Assembly (NCBI GenBank): GCA_946122785.1
Contig: CAMGYJ010000006.1
Location: forward strand, 40,320,066 to 40,384,065
Reading direction: 5' to 3'
Origin: Linum tenue
Taxonomy: Eukaryota > Streptophyta > Magnoliopsida > Malpighiales > Linaceae
DNA: 64,000 bases
The position numbers and the translations under genes were made by a program. This document shows, piece after piece, positions 1 through 9,564 of this stretch (the first letter of the stretch is position 1; the number at the start of each line of letters is the position of its first letter). The notes beneath the pieces were generated by a model that was not told the origin of the DNA, did no database searches, and saw nothing but the letters and a program-made list of their open reading frames with translations.

Positions 1-161
1 AGCCGAGCTCGAGCTCGAGCTGGATTATCAAAATTCGAGTTCGAGCTCGAGCTGGATTATCAAAATTCGAGTTCGAGCCGAGCTCGAGCTGAAAAATTAA
101 TAAACGAGCCAAGCTCAAGCTAAGCAAAAACTCGACTCGACTCGGCTCGTTTGCAGCCCTA
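1..161. repeat. Terminal part of a hAT-like repeat rich in CTCGAG/GAGCTCG
   Basis: The stretch consists of repeated gagctcgagct-type words and ends in cggctcgtttgcagcccta, a terminal motif common in dispersed plant repeats of probable hAT origin (inference from general knowledge). A 36-bp unit containing 'ggattatcaaaattcgag' occurs twice near the start. The other end lies outside the window, so length and target duplication cannot be judged. Confidence 0.45.
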
Positions 162-409
162 CATAGGACAGATAGAAACCAAACTGAGCAGGCGACCAAG
201 CCAAACCATAAATAAATTGGTAAAAGTTGAAACTAATATGAAATTAATGAAAGTTCAACAAGAAATATAATAAGAAATCAAACGAATCGAACATAGAGAA
301 TACCCAGCAAATCGGATGAATCCAGCAGAATAAAGCTCCAACCGAGCAATCGAATTCCAAATTGAATATGGTAGAAAATCACCAAAAAATCGAAATCGAG
401 ATACTAGCA

Positions 410-835
410 AATATCACCAGAAAGCGCCTTTTACCCAGTTAGCAGTGGGAGGAAGGAGTTGAGTTGCAGTGGGGGTAGGCGGAAATCTGCAGGCTTGGAG
501 TCGTCATCCTCACCTGCTTTGCTCCCTGAAACCCTTCCCGTTGGCCGTAAGCTTTTGTTGACCTGCCGCAAGTTACATCGATCAGCGCCGTCACAGGGAA
601 CACGGGCAGGGTGGCGCGACTCCAATTACCCGGAGGAAGGATTCATTATGAGAGCGGCGTGGTTCATCCAGGAAGAGGATTTGTGATTCATTACGACGGT
701 GGTGGAAGAGGGGTGGGGATGGAGAAAGGCAGCGGAGCAGGAGGAAGAGAAGGAGTTGAGTTTCTGGATCGACTTTCTTTCTCCTCCAAGGAAGAAATCT
801 TAGAGATGGAACTTGGAAGGAGACTTCTGCGTATT
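410..835 (-). other. GC-rich block, possible 5' exon of a minus-strand gene
   Basis: This block is richer in GC than its neighbours. Read on the minus strand it begins with a pyrimidine-rich leader, has an ATG at 688 (MNHKSSSW...) and several GT donor-like sites such as AGCAG|GTGAGG. That is how a 5' UTR and first exon can look. No known domain is visible and no downstream exon could be found in the 400 bases left in the window. It could equally be a captured gene fragment or chance composition. Confidence 0.2.
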
Positions 836-839
836 TACC

Positions 840-2095
840 CCAAACCTAAATGGCTAAATCCCTTATATTTCATTTGCCAAAAAATTAATTTGCGCCAAAT
901 CATATTCCTCAAAAGTTTGATTTTGGTGCCCGCCTTTACATTTTGAAAACTTTAAAAGAGTTTAAACTCTTAATCACCGATAGAACTTTTTTTTGTGAGG
1001 CCGATAAAACTATTTTTTATCTGGATATAATAAAACCCCTATTGGTTAACGCAGCTATTTTTCTGGACGCCCGAGAAAATAATAGGTGCCAAGTCATCAA
1101 TTTCTTTTGCTTGGCAATATTTGATTTTTGGCTCAAAAGTACCACAATGTTTTTTTATAAAAGTATTAACCTCAAATTAATTGCCACATCTAAAGTTTTG
1201 GAAATGTCATAATGAAGGATCGGAAAATCGTACCGTACCAGCACTTCTTTCAAAAAAATCCCTTACATTACGCTAAATCGATAGGTAATATTTAGCGGTA
1301 TGAAACGATTGAATTACAGTTAAATCATGGTTGGGGTATACAATTTATGATGTCATTTCGAGAGGAATTTCTTCTGATAGTGCATAAGTTCTTTATAGTT
1401 CAACTTCATCTTCACAATCCAATGGTCTTGTTGCACGTCCCTCTTCAATTCTTTGTTCCTCTTGAAAAGCCTCACAGTCATAGCCATCATATTCTACTTC
1501 TTCGAGACATAATGCGCAAGATCTTGCATCTTTATGAGAACACTAATATGATGTGAAACCGTTCTCACAAACGTCCCTGTCATTTGGAAACATATCCATT
1601 AACTAATACCCAAACCAACAATATACTTTTCGCACTACCGAAAGATTCACGCAAATCGTCCTTGTCATTTGGAACCATATCCATTATAGTGCTAAGTCAT
1701 CGAATGTCTTCTTAGTCAACATGTGAAGACTTTTGAGATGCAGCAATTTCACATTCATGGCTAATTTAATATGCTCACAATGTGAGTGCATTTTCTCATT
1801 AGCCTCTTTGATCAAGGGACACATATTTATTAGGATCTTCTTCTCCACCCCCAAGAGCTTCTTTGGTGCTTCTCATGCAATAGATGCCATGTATCAAATC
1901 CATCCATATTGTCAAGGATATTACCAGGGGTAGGATCTTCATTAATTTCTTCACTAGTGGATGGCCTCGTATTATTACTTGCAACTTCTCCATAGGAATA
2001 CCAATTTGTGTAATGGTTTAAGATTCAATTTTTTAACAAATGAAACTTTACTTCTGACCGAATTTCACTTCTTCATGGTAAAACTTAGGGGTGGA
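840..2095. other. AT-rich spacer, nothing recognised
   Basis: No open frame here has recognisable protein similarity, splice structure or repeat symmetry. The reading frames present are short and of low complexity. I see no RNA gene. Confidence 0.5.
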
Positions 2096-2830
2096 GACGT
2101 GGGTGGTTAATCCGCAGATTGATATCGATTCACCCGCAAATAACTCGACCCGCAAGCAGTGGGTGATTGATGTGGGTGGATTGATAAATCTCCCACCCGC
2201 ACTTATGTGGGTGGGTGGTGGGTAGATTGCGGGTCACCCGTATGACCCGCATCATATTTTCACACGAAAAAAATACTGTTCTTATAGTATCGTATATTCA
2301 TCATATTTTCGAACCGCACTACAGTCTGACCATATACTTCAAAATATGGACAATAAAGAATAGTTTTGACTACTATTATTGGTTATTGTGTTGTGCAATA
2401 TCCATTACATATTGGATAGGGATGCAAAGTATTGTTAATATCCATTAAATAACTATAAATTATTAATTGTACCAAAATCACAAAATAAATAAATTTTCTC
2501 TACACAATTGGTTGATAGAGTAGTAAGATTTTAATGCAAATACTACATGGATTCACTTGAGAATTGAGACAAATTGAGAAGTGCCTAAATTGATACAGTC
2601 TTACTAATTTGCTATGAATTTACTATAAATGTTAGTCAACTTTTATTTTTATGGTTAGTTGGAGAATTGCTTTTGCGGGTTAACCCACGACCCAACTGCA
2701 CCCATCCGCCACCCACCCAACCCAAACTGCGGAAGAATGTGGGTGGATTGCGGGTCACAACTATTCCAACTTGCTAATAAGAGGATGGGTCAATTTGAGA
2801 CCAAAACCCACCCAACCTGCCCATTTTACT
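2096..2830. repeat. Degenerate non-autonomous hAT-like element with GGGTGG/CCACCC ends
   Basis: The left side starts taggggtggagacgtgggtgg and has many GTGGGTGG and GACCCGC words. The right side carries the complementary CCACCCACCC and GCGGGTCAC words on both sides of an AT-rich core. This subterminal symmetry is typical of non-autonomous hAT elements. A clean 8-bp target duplication and a matching right terminus were not found, so the borders are approximate. Confidence 0.4.
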
Positions 2831-3640
2831 AAAACTTCCTACCTTGTCTCTAGTATCCTTCTAGTTGTCTTCTATACTTCATTACTTCTTGTTTCAAAAC
2901 AATATATAGTTGAGTTATTTTATAGCCGATTATCAAGACTGCAACTCTTAATTTAAATATGAAAGGGAAAACCTAACCTACACAAACAAGGATATATTAT
3001 AAGTTTATAACTATGGACTATGGAAACGTAAACACAATTTAACAAAAGCTGAACATCAAAAGGAATTGTTTTCCTAAGAGGAAAAGGCAAATATAATAGA
3101 GCAGGAATTCTTATTCAAGTTCTAAAATGCAAATATAAAAAAAAATTAAAAGGGAAGGTTTTCTTTACCTAAAGGGAAATTAAGCAACAAAACAACACCA
3201 GACTCCCACCACTGCCAGACTTATATTTCAATTTTCCACCAACTAAAAATAAATTTCGCGTCCAAATCTTTTGGGAACAACTTTAACAAAATCAAAAATT
3301 AATTATATATTTATATATTAATTTATGGAGACAATTTTATTAACTTGTCTCTAAAATGACTTAAACTGGTAAGTTAGGGATGAAATATAATCTGTCTTCT
3401 ATATCTGTCTCCTATACTCATTAATTTTGTAGTGCCAACCAATGAAATGAATCATTAATCAACAGCTAAAGAATGTGCAGTCCACCTTTTTAATTACCAT
3501 ATATGATTTCCTTGCAAAGTTTGTCACTTCCTTGTTTGCATCAGCTATTAATATTGCGAGCGTCATGTTGTCCATCAAGAACGATCACAATTGATCCTAA
3601 TATCTCTTAATTATTATATGATCCCAAGTAGTCAACTATA
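2831..3640. other. AT-rich spacer, nothing recognised
   Basis: Low-complexity AT-rich DNA without a supported gene. A short piece near 3563-3600 resembles 44288-44322, inside a copia-like relic, so part of it may be old retrotransposon sequence. Confidence 0.4.
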
Positions 3641-3855
3641 CAAGTTTCTATGTCCTGACAAAGAAGTCATCCAAGTTGGCAAGAAGAGGAAGAATTGGCC
3701 AATACTACGGTGTCGCTGTTAAAAGTACGGCACCGATGCCGCTATTTTCTATTGGTCCACGTAAATCGTGTGTCGTGTTTTCGATTCTCGCTTTCGTATT
3801 ATTGCTTTGTCGATTCCAGCGATTTCCCGATCCGTAGCAGCGCGTTTATAACAAG
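3641..3855 (+). repeat. Probable remnant of the 5' LTR of the copia element
   Basis: This region lies immediately upstream of the primer binding site. Around 3672-3715 it has weak similarity to the start of the 3' LTR at 7806-7850 (both contain caagaa..aggaa..ttgg.caa). The match is too diverged to fix the LTR boundary, so the assignment rests mainly on position. Confidence 0.35.
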
Positions 3856-3867
3856 TGGTATCAGAGC
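3856..3867 (+). promoter_or_regulatory. Primer binding site, tRNA-iMet type
   Basis: TGGTATCAGAGC is the usual initiator-methionine tRNA primer site of plant Ty1/copia elements. It lies about 40 bases before the gag start codon at 3907, as expected. Confidence 0.85.
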
Positions 3868-3906
3868 CGCGGCTGGAAATCAGGCTAGGGTTTTCGATTC
3901 AGAAGA

Positions 3907-6900
3907 ATGACGTCGGTGAACATGAAGATCGAAAAGTTCACGGGGAAGAATAGCTTCGCTATATGGCAGATCAAGATGCAGGCTTTATTAAAACAGCAAG
4001 GGTTGTGGGGGCCGTTGTCTGCAAAATAGAAGAAGGCAGCGGTCGATGACGATGAGTGGAATACCCTGGAGGAGAAGGCCCACTCGACCATCATGCTATC
4101 GTTGTCTGATGACGTCATAATTGAAGTCGGTGCTGAGAAGACTGCCGCGGGCTTGCGGTTGAAACTGGAGAGTCTGTATATGACGAAGTCTCTAACCAAC
4201 AAGCTGCATCTCAAGCAACGGTTGTTCAGCTTGAGGATGCAAGAAGGTACGCCTTTGAGGGAACATCTCGAACAAGCTTAACTCTATTTTGCTGGATCTG
4301 CGTAATATAGATGTTCAAGTTGATGACGAGGATGCTGCCCTAATCCTGCTGGTTTCTTTGCCGAGGTCATATGAGAATTTCGTTGATTCTTTTATTGCCG
4401 GTAAAGAAAGCGTGTCATTGGAGGATGTCAGGTCTGCTCTTCATACGAGAGAGATCAGACATAAGGCGTCCGGATCTGGTACAGGTGGTGAGGCATCGGG
4501 TTTGGCTGTTAAAGGTGGAAAGGGAAAGAAGAAATATGGTAAAGGGAATTCGAGCAAGAATTCCAAGGGTCCCGGTCCACAGCCAGGTGATGCTTGTCAC
4601 AACTGTAAGGAAGTGGGCATTGGAAGTACAACTGTCCCAAGAGAAGAGGGCAACAGAAAAAACAAGGTTTAGTTGCCGTGGTAGAAGTGGACAACAGTTC
4701 TGAAGACGATCTCGCCTTGGCTGTAGATGAGAAGGCACATCGTGGGGATGTGTGGTTTCTGGATACTGCAGCCTCATACCATATGTCTCCAAACAGGGAT
4801 TGCTTCACAACCTACGAGCAGATAGATGGTGGTAACGTGGTCATGGCAAATGGAGCTGTCTACAAGGTTGTTGGAATCGGGTCCATAAAGGTTCAGATAC
4901 ATGATGGTTCGTTCTGTACCGTGAATGATGTCAGGCATGTTCCACGAATGACAAAGAACCTGATATCCTTGAGTCTACTCGACAGCAAGGGTTTCAGCTT
5001 CAAAGGAAAAGGTGGAGTTGTGTATGTCTGCAAAGGTTCAAGGAAGGTGCTGAAGGGCGTGAAGCGTGGGACCTTGTATGCATTACAAGGGTCTATGTTG
5101 TCTAGTTCTGCTGCAGTTGCATCGTCTCAGGTTCATCAGGAAGATATGACCACTCTCTAGCACATGAGACTGGGGCATATGAGTGAACGGGGGATGCAAG
5201 TTTTATCGAAGAGGGATCTTCTTTGCGGGCACAAGGTGCAGAATTTAAAATTCTGTGAGCATTTGTGTGTTTGGGAAGCTACATCGCAGCAAGTTTCCCA
5301 AGAAGGGTATCCACCGCACGAAGGGGATACTGGATTACCTCCACTCTGACTGTTGGGGTCCTTCACGAGTTGAATCCATTGGAGGCAGCAGGTATTTTCT
5401 GTCTATTATTTATGATTATTCGAGATTTACTTGGACTTTCATGATGAAGCAGAAAAGTGAGGCTTTCACGAAGTTCAAGCAGTGGAAGACATTGGTGGAG
5501 AATCAGACCGGGAAGAAGATCAAGAAGCTGCGAACGGACAATGGTATGGAGTTCTGTAATTCTGAGTTCAACGAATTCTGCAAGGATGAAGGGATTGCCC
5601 GTCATCGGACCGTGAGAGATACACCCCAGCAGAATGGCGTTGCAGAAAGGATGAACCAGACATTGTTGGAGAGAGCACGATGCATGCTCTCTAATGCTGG
5701 ACTAGAGAGAAGATTCTGGGCAGAAGCACTAAACATGGCGTGCTTCCTGATCAACCGTGGACCTCACACAGGTATCGAGTTGAAGACTCCTTATGAGGTG
5801 TGGTATGGTAAGCCTGCTGATTACTCTTCCCTGAAAGTTTTTGGGTGTCCTGTTTATTATCATGTGGATGAGGGTAAACTGAACCCAAGGGAAAAGAAGG
5901 GTGTATTTGTGGGTTACGGAGATGGAGTTAAGGGATTTCGAGTCTGGTCACCTTGTGAGCATCGAGTTATACTCAATAGAAATGTGATATTTGATGAGAA
6001 GTCTATGTTTAACCTCATGTTGAAGGTAGCAGGAATGTTGATAAGCAGGTGGAGCTGCAAACTCTCAATGAGAGTGAGTTTGAGCACCAGGGTGGAGAAG
6101 ATCAACATGATGAGGATGTCTCTGCAGAGCCAGAAAGAGTCCAATGCAGGAGCTCAACAGTTTATGGCTTCCGGTAGACCGAAGAGAGCGACTGCAGGAG
6201 TGCCTCCACAGAGGTATGGCTTCGAGGACATGGTGGCGTATTCATTTCAGGTTGCTGAAGAAGTGGATGCAGGAGAGCCACAGTCCTATAGAGAAGTAGT
6301 TTCGGGTGGTGAAGCTGATCAGTGGCTTGCCGCAATGGGAGATGAGATGGAATCCCATGACAGGAATCAGACTTGGGAGCTAGTCAATGAGATTTTGTCA
6401 CCAGTGGTCAGACATACTTCGATCAGAGTGCTACTAGCAATAGTGGCACATTATGACTTGGAGCTCGAGCAGCTAGACGTGAAGACAGCTTTCCTGCATG
6501 AAGAGTTGGAAGAATAAATTTACATGACTCAGCCAGAAGGATTCGAGGTTTCGGGAAAAGAAGACTATGTTTGTAAGCTGAAGAAGTCCTTGTATGGACT
6601 TAAGCAATCTCCGAGGCAGTGGTACAAGAGATTTGACAGTTACATGCTTGAGTTGGGCTACAGCAGAAGTCCATATGATTGTTGTGTATATCACAGCAAG
6701 GCAGAGGATGGTTCGATGATATATCTAGTTCTGTATGTGGATGATATGCTCATAACTGCAAGGTCAAAGTCTGATATCCAGAAGTTAAAGGGGCTTCTCA
6801 GTGCTGAGTTTGAGATGAAGGATTTGGGAGCTGCTCAGAAGATCTTGGGTATGGAGATTTACAGGGACAGGTCAAAGAAGAAGCTTTTCTTGTCACAGAA

Positions 6901-7693
6901 GAGCTACATCCAGAAGATACTGTCGAGGTTTGGCATGTCTTCAGCAAAGCCCTTAAATACTCCTAGTGCTTCAAATGTTCATCTATCCTCAGCTTATGCA
7001 CCGCAGTCAGAGGCTGAGAAGGAGTACATGTCGAGAGTCTCATATGCTAGTGCAGTAGGTAGCTTGATGTACGCTATTGTATGCACTAGACCTGATCTTG
7101 CACATGCTGTTAGTGTTGTCAGCAGGTTCATGATACAACCTGGAAAGGAGCATTGGCAGGCTGTGAAGAGGATCTTCCGATACCTTAAGGGTACACCTGA
7201 TGTGGGGATTAGCTTCAGAAGTGATACAGAGTGCTTGGTGTCTGGGTATTCTGACTCGGATTATGCTGGAGATGTTGACACAAGGAGATCGATGACCGGT
7301 TATGTATTCACTCTTGGGAGTTCTGTAGTGAGCTGGAAGGCAACTCTGCAGTCGGCGGTGACACTATCTTATACTGAGGCAGAGTATATGGCGTTGACAG
7401 AAGCTTCTAAGGAGGGAATATGGTTGAAGGGACTGGTTGGTGATTTGGGTCTACATCATGATCAGGCAGTGGTGTATTGCGACAGTTTGAGTGCAATATG
7501 CTTGGCCAAGGATCAAGTCCATCATGAGAGGACTAAGCACATCGACGTGAGGTATCATTTCTGGAGGACAGAGAAGAGGATTAAGGTGAAGAAGGTTGGC
7601 ACCGCGGATAATCCTGCTGATATGTTCACGAAGCCGGTTCCACATGGCAAGTTCCAACACTGCTTGGACTTGCTGAATATCTTGAGTGGGTGA
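3907..7693 (+). pseudogene. Ty1/copia gag-pol polyprotein, Tork/Tnt1-like, broken
   Basis: Domains run in copia order. Gag starts MTSVNMKIEKFTGKNSF at 3907. A CCHC zinc knuckle (4594-4635) is split by a one-base deletion near 4621. Protease has WFLDTAASYHM (Asp at 4762, the Tnt1-type DTAAS). Integrase has DDE residues near 5348, 5537 and 5644. RT has YVDD at 6734-6745. RNase H has SDSDYAG, EAEYMAL and YCDS. In-frame stops are at about 4027 (TAG), 5158 (TAG where Trp is expected) and 6515 (TAA), and there is a frame change near 5258. Between TWELVN and EILSPVV, at about 6388, roughly 45-55 codons of the RT fingers are missing without loss of frame. The element cannot be autonomous. Lineage comes from general family knowledge: the integrase and RT match the Tork/Tnt1 pattern. 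Confidence 0.93.
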
Positions 7694-7777
7694 CTCCGCC
7701 CTGCGGGGCATTGATGGCGGGAGAGAGATAGAAGGAGCAAAGTACATCAGAGATTTCAGAGAAAGAGGATTCAAGTC

Positions 7778-7789
7778 AAGGTGGAGATT
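7778..7789 (+). promoter_or_regulatory. Polypurine tract of the copia element
   Basis: aaggtggagatt, preceded by tcaag, is the typical plus-strand priming tract of Tnt1/Tork-type copia elements. It directly precedes a TGTTG LTR start, 85 bases after the pol stop. Confidence 0.75.
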
Positions 7790-8090
7790 TGTTGATGTGA
7801 CTTGAACAGGTGACTCCAGCAAGTTCAAGAAAGGAATGTTGGACAACTATGTGCAGTAATCATGATTGGACGTTTGGCTGTCGTCACTTCTTCCAAAAGG
7901 GAAAGCACAGGTGACTTCAACAACACCACAACAGTTTATCATTTGGCAGGAGAACCTACAGATGTTAAAAAAATCCGAACTTAAAATTCTAGATACAGGA
8001 CATTTTTCTAATATGATAAGTAACGACCCAAACCTTCCATGCAGGTGGCAGCTGCAGGGTTTGTTCATTAATTGATTTATATGGTTCCAG
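7790..8090 (+). repeat. 3' LTR of the copia element, probably truncated
   Basis: The sequence starts TGTTGATGTGACTTGAAC right after the polypurine tract. The right border is not determined, because there is no good match to the sequence before the primer binding site. The LTR is therefore either truncated or strongly diverged. Confidence 0.5.
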
Positions 8091-8319
8091 ATTTACTGTT
8101 TACAACCGTAAATACAACTAATCTACGTTCACCTTGACACTTGGAAAACATACGGCACCAGAGAGATAACTAATTGCACTAACTTAAACAAAATGATAAG
8201 TGACAACGATACGTTTTGGGCGAATGCTCGAAACACTTCCCATACCGCAAATCGTATTCAAGCTCAAAGCTTTTTTCATGCAGCTTTCACTAGCAGCAGC
8301 TTACTTCGACTCTGCACTT

Positions 8320-8361
8320 TAGCTTCATCTTCATAAGGTGTAGCTTCATCTTCATAAGGTG
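8320..8361. repeat. Two tandem copies of a 21-bp unit
   Basis: The unit tagcttcatcttcataaggtg occurs twice head to tail with no mismatch. It lies in non-coding DNA. Confidence 0.9.
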
Positions 8362-8764
8362 AACCATTCATTATTAAGTGAAATTAGCAAATAAAACCAA
8401 TATGGACCAGCCACCCAAAAAGAAAAGGAAGTTAAGCTTCACAAGAGATGAAACTCCCTTAGGTCCAAAGCGGGGAGAGATTAACTACAAGAACAAAAGT
8501 ACTAACTAATGCAAGCCAAACAGCCAACAAGCAGAGAAAGCTAGCCTCAGCCAAACAACCAACGGAAGACACCTAGAAACAAGCCCAAAGCATTCAACCT
8601 CATAAACTGTATTCACTTTACCCAAGCACGACATGTGAAGCTAGGATCAGCAAAGTTGCAAGACTTTATCAACACAGAGTCATCATACATAAAACCATCC
8701 ATAGAACTTAAGTTCACACACAAACCCTCTAACAGCTAACCAATATACACAAATGAAACACAGG

Positions 8765-9150
8765 TTACACCATACCAACTTCGATTTCCAAAAAGATGTC
8801 CTCTTGAAGTGTCGAAGTAACAGCAACAGCTTTCTGCATTGCCACATTCAATGTTCAAACATACATTTCCACACTTGCTTAGTTTGATATTAAAGTAAAA
8901 GAAACAACACTGAATTCATGTCCAAGAGCATAAGAACCAATCTAATTCACTTGTTTATCACCCACATGCCACAACATCTGCAATTCTTCTCTTTACATCT
9001 ATAAAACCGATGATAATTCATTTCTCTATCAACAAGCAGGACAAACTAGATAAAAGATCAAATGAGAAGAGTCAAAAAGGGACTCACCTGCCTAGGCAAT
9101 GAGCTAAGAGAATCCGTCAAACAGAAAAGCAACTGCTCCCTTGACACCAT
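8765..9150 (-). CDS. Possible small two-exon gene or 3' part of one (43 codons)
   Basis: On the minus strand an ATG at 9150 opens 21 codons (MVSREQLLFC...SSLPRQ) ending at 9088 in CAG|GTGAGT, an excellent splice donor. A 254-base intron ends in ATGCAG at 8834. The next exon, 8833-8765, continues in phase for 22 codons (KAVAVTST...EVGMV) to TAA. Canonical sites and a kept frame are suggestive, but such short agreement can arise by chance. I recognise no family, and upstream exons could exist. No promoter was identified. It could be a relic of a larger gene. Confidence 0.22.
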
Positions 9151-9299
9151 GAGAGCTTTGCAATTGCAGACCAACCATCAATGCGATGCAAAAAAAGCAG
9201 ATTCCATTATGTAATCCTTCATTTCATACACAAATTGAAAGTACCAAAAAAATAGAAACATAGGGTTTGATTCCATAGTTTGAACTTTTCAGAGCTCAT

Positions 9300-9345
9300 A
9301 TGATTAGGGGCGGAGCTAGCTTTTAGTGCTCGGGGGGGGGGGGGG
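9300..9345. repeat. TE-terminus-like motif followed by a 14-base G run
   Basis: aggggcggagctagc resembles the terminal word of the hAT MITE at 52116 (tagtggcggacccag). It is followed by G14 at 9332-9345. No partner terminus was found nearby, so this is probably one end of a broken element. Confidence 0.3.
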
Positions 9346-9564
9346 ATTTCATAATACATTACCGCAAAAGACAAAAAAAATACTAATAATTAAAATATTT
9401 AGTTTTAAAAATCTATTTTTTATACTAATTTTGTTTTATTATAACCATATAAAATATTTTTCCATTATATTTACTATAAATTAGAAAAAGAAAAAATAAT
9501 GTATTTCAAGAAGCAAAAGCGGTAATTAATGATGTAAACTACAACTTAAACGGGAAATAAAAAT

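Larger units (their letters stand above)
8091..9319. other. Non-coding stretch with a short possible spliced frame
   Basis: Mostly unremarkable DNA. It holds a 21-bp tandem duplication and a small minus-strand two-exon reading frame, both listed separately. No retrotransposon domain and no RNA gene is visible. Confidence 0.4.

Noticed and set aside
3641..8090. Complete copia element with paired LTRs
   Set aside because: The sequence before the primer site and the sequence after the polypurine tract do not align well enough to define matching LTRs or a 5-bp duplication.
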